The notes under the pieces are model-generated. The model worked only from the letters and a program-made list of their open reading frames with translations. It was not told the DNA's origin and ran no database searches. From positions 930,001 through 994,000 of the forward strand of contig JAACJO010000013.1 of assembly GCA_013368445.1 (NCBI GenBank): a DNA stretch of 64,000 bases. The letters run 5' to 3'. This DNA comes from Leucocoprinus leucothites (taxonomy: Eukaryota > Basidiomycota > Agaricomycetes > Agaricales > Agaricaceae). This document shows positions 22,992-33,976 of the stretch, one piece after another (positions within the stretch are counted from its first letter, which is position 1; every line of letters starts with the position of its first letter). Made by a program: the position numbers and the translations under genes.

Positions 22992-24789
22992 TCACGAACA
23001 CACCGCTTCGATGTTCATTGCCTGGCTAATGGAATCAAGAAGGATATCATGCTCATCCCCTGCGACCTCCCACATAGCAAATCCTCTCAGTCCGTTGTCC
23101 TTTATAAACTGTCCTTTCGCCGCTATTTCACCCTGAGTAAGACCAATCTAGCTGAAGCTGAAGAGAGCGTACCGAAACTAGTCGTGTCGTCGTAAGAAAT
23201 GACTACGCCTGAGTCTGGATCGTACACAAAAGGCTGGATTTGCATATGAGCGTCTGTGGAATGCGAAGACTTCGGCTTAAACCTACCGTCTGACTACAGT
23301 TATCATAATAATAAGTAATTCCGGAAGCTGGTGTGCCATTGCTGTTCAAAAAGCCTGCAGTGATCATTTGTGAGAAGTCGAAGTCATCTGTGCCCCCTCC
23401 ACCTGTGGCTGGGTTTCCACAGGCGTCCACACCCCCGTCTGTAAATATGTTATCAGCGTTCGATCTGCTGTGTGAAATCATATCAAACGTACTGCCATCA
23501 CTCGATGGTACAAGCGGATTGCTGTAAGACGCAAAAGGTGCATAGAGAGAAAAGTCCGTCTGGTTCGCGAGTCTGAAGCTGTGGCCATAGGCAGCTACGC
23601 CCAAAGCGATCTAAACACAATCAGAATCATCCTGAACTTGTTATTATGACCAGGACGTACTTGATTAGCAGGGAACTTGGCTCCTGTCCAAGCTGCAACT
23701 GCTGATACCGCAGAACCGGCGGGTGTCGGCGCACATGAGTCGTCAAGAGGAGCGTTTGGCCCAATACCACTCGACCATGGGCCCCAGATGTCGTAACTCA
23801 TAATCCCTATATCATGATGGTTCTATTTCGCCAACCTGAACGCATATATTGAGAAAGCGCACCAATGTGATCCAAAACTTCAGCGAAGGCTGAGACATCC
23901 GTCATAGGTGTTCCATCCGGTCCCATGAATGGGGAAATGCCCACCGCAGCAGACAGGTATAGCTTCGCTCCTACAGGATCCTGACGGAGTTCTTGGAGGA
24001 ATTGAAGAAAGTTGGCGGAGTCCGCAGGGGAAATGATGTTACAACCGATTCCCTGTTTGTTCGGATACTCCCAGCTACAATTTTTTGAGCTCTATGAACG
24101 AGACACAGCACTGAAACTTACTCGAAATCAATCCCATCTAGATTATATTGCTTAACTAAACTCGTGACGGCACCAACAAATGCGGTTCTGTTTTCTGCTG
24201 TCGCTACAGCTGATGAATAGTACATGGAGCCGGTCCAGCCGCCAATGGACACCAGTGCTCTCACACCCTTAATAAAGGAGGTTCGTGTCAGGGACAATTC
24301 AATGTCAACGTTGGGACCGTACATGAGTATGAGCCTGCTCCACGAAAGTAGGTAGAACTTGTTGATCATCGGAGTTAAGGATCACAGTGCTAGAATCTAA
24401 TCCCGTCAGGCTTGGTTTCACCATAAAATTAGTATATTGCTGATAAACGAGGACGTCAATACGCACGCGAAGGAATATGTCAGATGAGTCCATTTGTCCC
24501 ATGATAAACTGCTTGGCGGAATAGATGGCGCGAGCCAGCCAGGGTACCAGCCCGTGAGTACCGCCTCTATCATTGCTCCATTACGGCTGCATCCAGTACT
24601 ACCGTTGTTGTATGGTCCAGAACCAGGATGGGCCGCTGCTGGAGATGCGGCGGCGCTTGACGCGGAGTTGGGAGGTTTCAGACCACATTTTTGTGCAGCG
24701 GACACGAGTGAGAGTGAAGAGAGGGGCACGAAATAGAGCAGAACGAAGTGGAGGAGGGCTGCCAGCAGCTTCGAATTGTTTGGTGCCAT
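22992..24789 (-). CDS. Secreted GH18 chitinase
   Basis: Extracellular glycoside hydrolase family 18 enzyme that cleaves beta-1,4-GlcNAc bonds of chitin. ATG at 24789 (MAPNNSKLLAALLHFVLLYF) starts a signal peptide ending near SLVSA, then a Ser/Ala/Pro linker. The catalytic barrel follows: VLTGWYPGWLAPSIPPSSLS, VRALVSIGGWTGSMYYSS (substrate-binding SxGG), the DGIDFDWEYP catalytic signature (DxxDxDxE complete), LYLSAAVGISPF, IMSYDIWGPWSSGIGPNAPL, VAAYGHSFRL and GLRGFAMWEVAGDEHDILLD. An intron splits the catalytic motif: donor GTAAGT after TTC GA and acceptor TTGTAG before C TGG GAG restore D-W-E. About eight short introns are present. The stop is the TGA at 22992-22994. No carbohydrate-binding module is visible. 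Roles in cell-wall remodelling or mycoparasitism are both possible. Confidence 0.88.
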
Positions 24790-26840
24790 GGGTGAGGTCA
24801 GTGGATATGAATAGATATCGTTATGTTGTAAAGGGATCAAAGTAGGACGAATGTGATTTCTGCTGATTTGAGCAAGTAAAAGGCTGAGGGCCCCAAACAC
24901 TTCCAGTTCAAAAAGAAGGATGAGATCGAATAGCTTGTATTCATATGCGAGGGCGATCAAATGAGGATAAACGACACAGGGATGATGACAAGTGGCTCAC
25001 AAAGTAATCCGGGAGGCTGATCTCAAGAATGAGAACACGAAACTCCGAGCGAGTTCTATGTCAAGTAAGGGACCGAAAGGAAGGAGTCGTAGGCGTTCAA
25101 CACCAATCCGGAGTCCCAAAGAGAGAAATGGACTTCGCTCTTAAGCAGACACAAGGTAATAAGAGTGCGGAGTAGAAGGCAAAGGTTAGGCGAAGGGGAG
25201 GTCAGGGGAATTGATATATCAAACACCCAAGTAATGTTCAGGAACGAGGACTGGTCGTGAATTCAATGTAAGTCGGTCACTGCTTCAGTATGCACCAGAA
25301 TAACGGTCGCGTACAACGCTTTTGTCCAATCAAGGTGGAAGTTCTGCAGGATGAAACTACAGATCGACCAGCCCACGCAGCTCAAGCTTTCGGTCTATTC
25401 CCCGAAATCAGAATGGATGCCCAGGCGCCAGCAACAAGGTATAAGACTGCTGGTAGCTATGCTTGAGCAGGTGATATGTAGAACGTAAGGGAGATGATCT
25501 TGGACGTGCAATGAGTGGGGTTTTCCGATGCCCCCCGAAACCGAGCGGGCTCAAAGGACGTGGCGCGTGTGCTGAGCATCGTGGTGTTGGGACAGTCTGG
25601 ACTAGAATGTAAGTATAAGTGGTATTTTTAACCAGTACGGAGAACTTTGATGTATTGACGGCGGGAGCTTATTTATTTTTGGCAATTCGGTGTACGTTCT
25701 ATTGTTAATGCTCTCCAGAATAGTGGGACTGATACACGTTGAGTTAACGTTGACGGGTAAGATAATGTGACCTAAGTGATAGTATATCCTTTAGGTTCTT
25801 CGCATGACAATATGCTCAACTTGGAGTGGGGTTGACGTCAACGGCGATTTGACGTGTTTCTGCGGCGATATCAACCATGCTGCTTACACGTGTTGAAGAG
25901 TTGTCACATCGTCCCTTGATTCTATAGGAAAAAAACGAGTAGATGGGTCTCTATGAGAAAATCATTCTTCATGCGGTAACGGGGTTTAGGAACATTTTCC
26001 CTACAGGCACGGGGACAAGGCGGGCACATAGCCAAGTTTAGCGCCCGCTAAATGTGCGTCTGGGAGGAGTAGTCCTTTGGACTCCTTCCAGATGATGGAA
26101 GTACGGAACATTCTTCGGAGGCAATTCTTGCCAAGTGCGCAGTATTTCCTAAGTGATCACATTCTCAGATGGGAATACTGTGAACTTGTTCTCAAACATC
26201 AGGGGTCTTGGACGGGTTCCAGGAGGTCGCCGCATTATATGAGTGCCAACGCTTTGGTCCGTTATGCGTGTTACCCAACCGTTCAAACAAGGTCCAACCA
26301 ACGTAAATTATATGCTTGTAAGCAAATTGGGTACAGCTCGGAGCCATTTTTTTCGTCGACAATATGAGTTAGCCAAGTTAGCTAGAACCATAAAAGAATA
26401 GTAGATCGGCAAGTTTTCATTTGCAAACCAAGGAATCATACGCAGCTGGAGAGTTCTTCATACTTTAGAAAAATAAAAGTTGGATTTCGGGGATCTGGCG
26501 TGACTTCATTAATCCATTCGCGCAGGCTGCCGTGGTTCAAGTAGTCCCGGAATTTTAGTTTCGAAGCCTAGGAGGCTCCGATAAGAGAGCACGTATAGGT
26601 CTACTTGTCTCCAAACATTTCTCTGCATTTAAAGTCGATGTCAGCGAAACATCAGTGAAATAAGGGATTTCTCCAGCAAGGGAGAATCGTCATAAGTCCA
26701 TCATGAATTATGCATATTATAGTAGCGATACAGCAAGTTGCAAGCGTTAAAATACTGAGATAAACGAGTCAGTGAAAGCAAACGAGAAGAAGCGTTTCAT
26801 TAGCTTACAGTTAATCATCACCCCCCTCCAGCACGAAAAG
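24790..26840. other. Intergenic, nothing recognised
   Basis: About 2 kb upstream of the chitinase and downstream of the JTB-like gene. Short frames only; no family resemblance and no repeats of note. Confidence 0.4.
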
Positions 26841-27507
26841 CTACCGGCGCCGTCCAACCAATCCGATACGCGCAGCTAACTGCCGTGTATGCAATAACCT
26901 CATCCTCCTGGAACGCCAGACAACGATGCCAATGCCCACACACGCAAACAGCAGGTTCACGGTTACAAACTCGAAGAAATCAGCGCGTTCCGTTGAGACA
27001 ACACGGCCACACGATTCCCAGGCGAGAATCGTGTCCTTGTCAATGTCACCGTCTCCTTCTCGGAAAGGAGGCGCAGGAAAGTCTGGGTGCGAGGGAGGTC
27101 GTTGTGCGTAATGAGGTCTCGTGTTTGGGTCCGGTGCATTGGTGTTGGTTTCGCCGTCAGTCTTGGCAGTGGTGGCAGAATCCGAAATGGAAGAAAAAGA
27201 CGTGGTATTTCGGCAATGCAACAGGCGTCTGTTACCGAATGGCTGGCAAAAAGGTTGGTGCAGCTGGGCAAATGTAAGCTCAGGGTGCTATAGAGGTAGA
27301 GACGACGCACTGCTTCCTCAGGGCACTGTTCACAGAGCCCGTAAGGTTTACATGTGAGGTTACCGGTACGGTTGGTATTATTTGCGAGCTGAGCAACACA
27401 TAGGGTATAAAGAGACGCCAGCCACAATCTATGTTACAAAAATCAGCACATGTGGCAGCAAATTACAGCAGGGAGACGTACATTAGACTGGTTGGTCGTG
27501 ATAGCAT
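26841..27507 (-). CDS. JTB-like type I membrane protein
   Basis: Small single-pass membrane protein resembling the jumping-translocation-breakpoint (JTB) family. ATG at 27507 (MLSRPTSL) joins through a GTACGT donor and a CATAG acceptor to ILWLASLYTLCVAQ, giving a signal peptide. The luminal part has NLTCKPYGLCEQCPEEA; after a second intron (donor GTGCGT) come HQPFCQPFGNRRLLHC, a Pro/Thr/Asp-rich stretch, and WESCGRVVSTERADFFEF. A transmembrane helix follows (VTVNLLFACVGIGIVVW) with a basic cytosolic tail RSRRMRLLHTRQLAARIG. The Cys-rich luminal domain, the ESC...E/R..FF.FE-like approach to the helix and the basic tail match the JTB layout. The stop is the TAG at 26841-26843. It is head-to-head with SRP19, 117 bp apart. 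Family call is by pattern, so moderate confidence. Confidence 0.65.
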
Positions 27508-27624
27508 AAGGGCAAGGAGGGGCGTGGGAAATGCGGGATGAGTGATATGATGATGGATTCTGACAGTGACGAGTCCTTTGTATCCGCTGTATCATCTACT
27601 ACTTTCTACCACTCATAGAAACAG
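27508..27624. promoter_or_regulatory. 117-bp divergent interval JTB-like/SRP19
   Basis: Short bidirectional region between the ATGs at 27507 (-) and 27625 (+). A plus-strand ATG frame beginning near 27541 terminates at a TAG just before the SRP19 start and could be an upstream ORF of the SRP19 transcript. No TATA box was identified. Confidence 0.35.
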
Positions 27625-28761
27625 ATGTCGCGCAAAACAGCTATTATAGAGGAGTTCGACGACGACACCGACCTTCCTCTACCATCTCACGTACTTCCAA
27701 ACACCGGCACCCGTGGACCTCTTCTCGAGCAACTCAATTACTCTGACGGTAATTCAGACGACGACACAGATACGGATTATCAACGCGCTGGTCCAGCATC
27801 TCCACCCCGCACCAGCACAAACACAAGCTCATTCGGCGGGCCAACGAATACGGTGGATAGCAGCACCTACAAGACGTTCGTTTCTCTTTTCATCTCTACC
27901 CTCAAATGATCAATGACTTTTGAGGTCATCTTTTACGCTTCTCTCCTTTGTCTATGGACTCTCGCGATCGATCATGGGTCTGCGTGAAATAGTTGGACTT
28001 GTATCTACCCCATTTATCTTGATGCGAAGCGCCCATATGGGACTGGACAAAGAAGGGTGGCAAGAGCGAAGAGTCTGTGGTGGCCGCTGAGCAAAGATAT
28101 CGCTGACGCAGCAAATCGGCTGGGATTGGGAACGTTGCACGAAGTGACAAAGTCCCATCCCCGAGATTGGGAGAATCCTGGGCGCGTAAGGGTACAGTGG
28201 AAGAAAGATGGGAGACTGGTGAACCCTATGATCAAGAGCAGTACGCAGCCTCTTCATATGCCAGTTCTACCTCTTCTCATACTGTGGTATTGTCTTCTAG
28301 AGAAGCAGCTTCTCGAGACTATCTGCTTTCAAATACAGATGCTCAAACCCGAGAACGTACCCAAACCACCATACAATCTCGCGGCGCCAAAGGAATCATC
28401 TCCACCTGTTTCCAAGTCTGCCATTGGCTCAGGCTCAGGAGCCTCTGGCGCAACAGGTTCTTCCAGTAGCGGGAAGGGCAAACAATCAATGAATGCTACG
28501 AACCCGAGCAAGTCCCACAAATCGCCCGCTGTACAAGATTTCAACAGCCAGAAGGGAGGAAGGCGACTACCTGTACCGCCTGAACCACATCCACTTTTAA
28601 CTAGCCGCGTATCTGCCTACTCCCCGGCGATTTCGACAGGAATCCTGGTTGATGCAGTGAAAGCCGGAATGAATAATCCAGACGCTGGATTGTTGCCTGG
28701 CGCCGGTGCCGGCGGAAATGTTGGGAAGGGTAAACGGAAGTTCGTTAGGGTACGCGGATGA
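27625..28761 (+). CDS. SRP19: Signal recognition particle subunit SRP19/Sec65
   Basis: RNA-binding SRP subunit that organises SRP RNA for SRP54 binding. Three exons. The first, from ATG 27625 (MSRKTAIIEEFDDDTDLPLP), is an acidic Ser/Thr-rich extension ending in TYKT. After an intron at 27876-27992 the SRP19 fold begins: WTCIYPIYLDAKRPYGTGQR, RVARAKSLWWPLSKDIADAA and HPRDWENPGRVRVQWKKDG. A second intron (donor GTACGC, acceptor CTTCTAG) restores PMIKSKKQLLETICFQIQ. The C-terminal half is a Ser/Gly/Pro-rich extension ending in a basic GKGKRKFVRVRG tail, the usual lysine/arginine-rich end of SRP19. The protein is longer than mammalian SRP19 because of the extended N- and C-termini, as in other fungal Sec65 proteins. 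The stop is the TGA at 28759-28761. Confidence 0.9.
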
Positions 28762-29673
28762 AGTGGCTGTCGAGGTAGTAGCAGTCCGGTTTGCAACACC
28801 ATAATCATAGTTCTCCTTGTTTGCTATGAGACCTCAATTTCTGTGATACATAGAGAACTCAATAACCAAGCTATGCAACTCACCGAGTCACACCAGCAGC
28901 TGAGGTTGAAAGCGAGCACCTATGACTCTGAGCGGTAGTGTTCAAAGTATAAATTACGGGTCGCCGAGAGTTATTCGACGAGAAACAAGGACTTTGGACC
29001 TTTAGTGAGCTTCCTCTGAAACCTCATCCCCCGGAAGAACGGGGCCGAACGTAACTTGCATTATGGGATCTCTTCCAGAATAAGGAATAAAGTCAAGATC
29101 GGAGAACATAAAATTGCAAGGTTTAGAATTGGAACACAAGAAAAGCAGACAGGAAGTAAATAAAAAGTTTGAGGAATGTAGTTCTAGGTACTAGGCATTA
29201 AGAATACACTATGCCCCTGAATCAATAATCGATCAAGATTGTTGAATTATAATGGAGTATTTTTCTTAAACTTTAAGTATGGACATTCAGCTATAGGGCT
29301 ACATATATCACGTGCTGAGTGACGGCGAGCATTGAGCATCATTGATTCTCAGTCCACATCCACGACCTATACGTAGTCTGCGAGTAAAGACGAGATATGT
29401 GCAGTGTTCTACCATAGTTGGCCTGTGAAGATCTACAGTAATTGATAGGTTCAAGTCCTCGGCTCAACATTGCCCTATTCAGCTAAAACGAGGACCGTAC
29501 ATTTAGTGCATTATGGACGCAGCATGTTACACCCTATTACGGTGACGATCTGTTTATCGTACGATGGGTTCCATCAAACCGAACACGACCCATACTATCA
29601 AAAGCTCAAAAAAACTCCCTTCCGTCTTCGAACGCTTCAAGTCCGAGCGATCTTTTACTAGACCGTCGCAAAG
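28762..29673. other. Intergenic, upstream of GTPase gene C
   Basis: About 910 AT-rich bases without a supported gene. A plus-strand frame from 29564 (MGSIKPNTTH) runs toward the start of gene C. It could be an alternative 5' exon if spliced, but no donor was convincing, so it is not included. Confidence 0.35.
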
Positions 29674-32600
29674 ATGGATACCTCACCATACATGCATATG
29701 TTTGGAGATCGTAACTTTGATCGCATCGACAAAGTGGTACCTGTTGTTCCTCATGAACTGAGCGGAGACGACATAGTTATCTTGTAGGCTGAACCCAAGT
29801 GTAATACAGGCCCATTTCTAACCTGTTTCCAGGGTCATGGGACCAAAAGGTGCGGGGAAGAGTACAGTAAGTGACTATTGGATCAAGTTTCGTACCGCTG
29901 CTGAACTCTGTGCACCTAGTTCATCCAAGCAGTCGTAGGAACACACTACAATAGCAACGGAATTGGATGTGTATCAGAGTCCGCCACAAGCGAAACCTAT
30001 GCCCTTCGAATCTTGTTCAAGGACGGCGACAAACCAAACATTGTGCTTGTTGATACTCCAGGATTCGAAAATGACAATCAAGTCAATAACCAGAACTTCG
30101 AACCACTTATAAAATGGTATAACGCTTCGTACGTTAATCGCCGTATCTTTGCAGTCCGTATTCAACCTGTGCTCAGAGGAACGAAAAACTCTACAACAAG
30201 TGATAACGACATAATGAGGAGAGTATCCGGGATCCTTCTCTTGCACCCCATCGCCGACAATTATCGCTCGGGTAACTTCGCGGCCAATCTCCAGTGGTTC
30301 AAGAAGTCTTGTGACAAGGATATCCACAAAAGAGTCGTTCTCACAACAACAATGTGGCCTAATGAGAGTAGTCCCGGTTACAGTCCAAAGCCTCAAAGAG
30401 AGTACGAGAAGTACGAACAAGACCTCAATAGCCTGTTTCGGCAAACCATGATTCTTTCCGGTTCAAAGCCCTGCCGCTTTACCGGAACTTCACTGTCGGC
30501 CCAAGAAATCGTCAACGAGATTATCAAAGCCGAACGCAGGTAATGATGTGGTTTCTCCTTGGTGGTTAGTACCTCTTACTCACTGATTCGCTAACTGAGT
30601 AGCCGTTCAATTGAAGTTACACCCATCAGCGCTCATGAACTAACCGAGGACGACATAATTATAGCGTACGCTTTGCTTAAGCCCAATGCAGAGCCCGTCT
30701 TTAATCTACCTTCAGTGTCATGGGACCGACAGGCGTAGGGAAGAGTTCAGTGAGTGTGGTTCTTGATATTGACTCGTTTGTGGCGCTAACACATGCGTGC
30801 TTGCAGTTCATTCAGCTGGTCGCGGGTGGAGACTACAATACCATCGAGGTCGGAGAGGGACTAGGTTCAACCACGAGCGAAGTAAAGGCCCTCAGGATCA
30901 TGTTCAAGAACGCCAAAAACCGAAACATTGTTCTCATTGACACCCCTGGGTTTGATGATACCTTCAAATATAACCACGAGGTCTTGGAGACAATTGTGGA
31001 ATGGCTCAGTCTTTCGTGCGTGAACGACTGTCTCTCTGCAACCCATACTCAATCATAATCTAGAGGCAAAAAAAGCTCCCGAACTGGCGAGGATAGGAGA
31101 ATATCTGGAATCCTCTACCTACACCGCATTACGGACATTCGCTTCTCCGGTAGCATTACGGAGAACTTCGAGTTGTTTAAGAAGCTCTGTGGCAAAGACT
31201 TTTACAAGAGGGTCATTCTCACAACAACGATGTGGCCTGATGAAAACAACTCCGCTCCCAGTCTCGAGCTAAAAAACGAATACGAGAGGCGTGAACAGGA
31301 ACTTAAAGACGACCATTGGAGGATCATGATCAAGTCAGGTTCGAAGGCTCGACGCTTTTTAAGGACTCTGCCTTCGGCCGAGCAAATTATCAACGAGATT
31401 GTCGAAACCGAACTCAGGAACCAGGAACAGCCACTGATGCAGATACAATCAGAGATGGCATCCGGATCTCTGTGGGAGACTCAAGCAGGAAAGTACTTTA
31501 TTCACAAGATTTGGGGCCTATCGCAAACCAGGAAATATATACGCCCACGTCTGTTCAAGGAGCGCGATTTCAGAACCATTGACAAAGTCATGCCTGTCAG
31601 TACCCATGAACTAACCGAGAATGACATGATTATAGTGTAAGCTGAGCTTGGGCTTTACGCAGTACCCCTTTTTGACATCCTTTCAGTGTTATGGGTCCCC
31701 CAGGTGCAGGCAAGAGCACGGTGAGTGGTCTTCTCATTTGACTTTTTCGCGTCACCGCTGATTCTTGCATGCCAATAGCTCATTCAAGTCGCAGCGAGAA
31801 CATCTAGCAATATCGAACATCAATCGCAGGCTGAAGTCAGCGCCCTCCGGATCACATTCAAAGAGCAGGGCGATACAAGCATTGTACTTGTCGATACCCC
31901 TGGATTTGGGCATGCAGAGAAAAATGACCTCCATGTCTTGGAGACACTTGCCCAGTGGTTCAAGGATGTGTGCGTGCTTAATTTTGCGCTGTTGTTCACG
32001 CTCAACTGGTTTTAGGGGTTCAAACGACCACGGAACTTGCGGGTCTCCCAGAATATCTGGGATTTTCTACCTTCATCCCATTGCGGGCATCGAGTCATCG
32101 GCCGACGCCGTTTGGAAGAACTTTGAGATATTTCAGAAGCTCTGTGGCAAGGACTTTTGCGACAGGGTGATCCTCACAACGTCAATGTGGCCCAGTGAGC
32201 AGGATGCCGCTTACTGGTACTCCGTTTATCGCGAGAACAAACTCAAGGATAAAGATTGGAGATGGATGATTGCTTGGGGTTCAAAGGTTTGCCGCTTCGA
32301 CGGAACCTGGCGTTCGGTTGAGAGAATGGTTAATGAAATTGTAATTGCCGAACGCGAGAAGCAGGAGCGACTTCACGAGCGGATCTTACAGATACAGCGG
32401 GAAATAGCGCGCGAGTTCAAGCCTCTACCGAGCACACAAGCTGGTCAGCACCTCCGTGTTATTCTGATTCAGCTAGTCCAGCAGCAAAATGAGGAATTGA
32501 AACGGCTGAAGCGGGAACTCAGAGGCTCCACTAGCTCAGATGTTGAGCTGTCTGCTAAGTTCGATAAACTACAGCAGGAGAAAAGGGCAAACGAAGAGGT

Positions 32601-33976
32601 GATCCACAGGCTTAAGCGACCTCGTGTGCTGAACACCTTCAACAAGATTCCGGTGAGACCTCTGAGTCACATCTTATCCTCTTCTAATGTAAACGCGAGT
32701 CAGACTCCATCCAAGGAACATGAATCGGATATAGTTCAAGATCTTATGCCTTTCAACGATTTGCGTGTTATCAAAGAGCTCTTTCTCGACAACATTCACG
32801 ACGTTATGCCCGTCTCCGTCCACGAGTTGACTGCGAACGACATAATTATAGTGTATGTATGGTTCGATTGTCTATCACGAAGCTACTTCTGAGTCCTTTT
32901 AGGGTTATGGGGCCAACAGGTGCGGGCAAGAGCACAGTGAGTAACTAGTGCCATTTCCATCTTATTTCTATCAGTACTCAGCCATGTCGCGTATATAGTT
33001 CATCAAAACGGTCACAGGAACACGCTACGATCACAATGAAGTTGGACATCGACTCAAATCTGCTACTAGCGAAGTCAGCGCCCTCAGGGTCACTTTCACG
33101 GCTAGTGGCAACACGAATCTTGTACTCGTAGATACTCCTGGATTTGACGACACATACAAATCTGACCTGGAAATTTTGAAGACAATTGCTCGGTGGCTCA
33201 ATGATGTGGCGTGAGTTAATCATAACATCTTTGTCTGTCGTATTCAACTGGGTTTTAGACAAACGAAAGACTCTAGAGCTCGTGGACGTGAAACCCGGCG
33301 AAGAATATCTGGCATCCTTTATATGCATCGCATCACGGATATTCGTATGACGGGCAGCATCATGAAGAACTTTGAGATGTTTCAAAAGCTCTGCGGAAAT
33401 GACTTCTTCAACAGGATTATCCTCACAACGACGATGTGGCCTAATGAACACTATGGTTTTGACGGCCTTCAAGAGCTAGAGAGGGAGTTCGAAGCTCGCG
33501 AGCAGGATCTTAAGGAAACTTACTGGAAGTTTATGACTGCCTCGGGTTCAAAAGTCCGTCGCTTCACCGGGACCCCACATTCTGCTCAGAGGATTATCAA
33601 CGAAATCGTGATTTCCGAACGCGATAGCCAGGAGCAATTCTACGTAAAGATAGTACAAATACAGAGGGAAATGGCGTATGAGTCCAAGCCAGTACCGGGG
33701 ACTCAAGCAGGAAAACATCTTCACGGTGTTTTGGCAGAACTAGTCGAGCGAAAAAATCGAACACTAGATGAGCTGATGACGGAATTGAGCAATCCAACAG
33801 AGCAGGATCCAGACGAAATTGAGCGACTTTTGGATAAACTCAGGGCTTTGCGGCATGATAAAGATACGGCCATGAAGGACATGAACAAACTCGACAATCC
33901 CAGGAGTTTCACGCTAGGTGCCACAATTCGAGGGCTTGTGGTAGGTTTCCTAAACATCTCGCATTCTACATCGTGA
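29674..33976 (+). CDS. Four-module AIG1-like P-loop GTPase, gene C
   Basis: One continuous gene model encodes four tandem G domains, about 1,250-1,300 residues. ATG at 29674 (MDTSPYMHMFGDRNFDRIDK) leads to the linker VVPVVPHELSGDDIVI and P-loop exon 1. Each module has: linker PVSxHELTxxDIII, a 34-nt P-loop exon (29833-29866, 30716-30749, 31687-31720, 32903-32936), a switch-I exon, G3 (DTPGF) and, after an intron, ISGI.YLHxI, TTTMWPxE, GSK..RF and a helical tail. No stop interrupts the spliced frame at the three junctions: CGC AG|C CGT with GC|T GTC ATG, GT|T GTT ATG, and GT|G GTT ATG. The last module ends with helices and LRALRHDKDTAMKDMNKL, then a stop at 33974-33976. A 51-nt in-frame intron-like stretch (32653-32703) lies in module 3. 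Alternatively these are separate genes, but there is no internal start or stop to separate them. Function is unknown. Confidence 0.72.
29833..30541 (+). repeat. G-domain module C1
   Basis: P-loop VMGPKGAGKST; switch-I area AVVGTHYNSNGIGC; G3 is divergent (VLVDTPGFENDNQVNN, lacking the second Asp pair); then VSGILLLHPIADN, VVLTTTMWPNE and a short tail that passes directly into the linker SRSIEVTPISAHELTEDD. It has no coiled-coil tail, unlike modules C3 and C4. Confidence 0.7.
30716..31640 (+). repeat. G-domain module C2
   Basis: P-loop VMGPTGVGKSS (Ser in place of the last Thr); switch-I area GGDYNTIEVGEGLGSTTSEV; canonical G3 VLIDTPGFDDTFKYNHEV; ISGILYLHRITDIRFSGS; VILTTTMWPDENN. The medium-length tail is SLWETQAGKYFIHKIWGLSQ and RPRLFKERDFRTIDKVMPV, ending in linker STHELTENDMIIV. 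Confidence 0.7.
31687..32855 (+). repeat. G-domain module C3
   Basis: P-loop VMGPPGAGKST; shortened switch-I area AARTSSNIEHQSQAEV; divergent G3 VLVDTPGFGHAEKNDLHVLE; ISGIFYLHPIAGIESSADAV; VILTTSMWPSEQDAAYW. It has a long coiled-coil tail (HERILQIQREIAREFKPLPS; QLVQQQNEELKRLKREL) and then the linker DVMPVSVHELTANDIIIV. Confidence 0.7.
32903..33976 (+). repeat. G-domain module C4
   Basis: P-loop VMGPTGAGKST; switch-I area TGTRYDHNEVGHRLKSATSE; canonical G3 VLVDTPGFDDTYKSDLEILK; ISGILYMHRITDIRMTGS; IILTTTMWPNEHY. The coiled-coil tail (ELVERKNRTLDELMTELS; LRALRHDKDTAMKDMNKL) and weakly hydrophobic end GATIRGLVVGFLNIS resemble genes A, B and F rather than C1-C3. Gene E has no counterpart to this module. 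Confidence 0.7.

Noticed and set aside
29440..29475. GGTTCAAGTCC resembles a tRNA T-arm box
   Set aside because: No matching A box, anticodon stem or acceptor pairing could be found upstream.
30867..31052. Minus-strand frames opposite GTPase gene C
   Set aside because: Antisense shadows; the plus strand carries all G-domain motifs.
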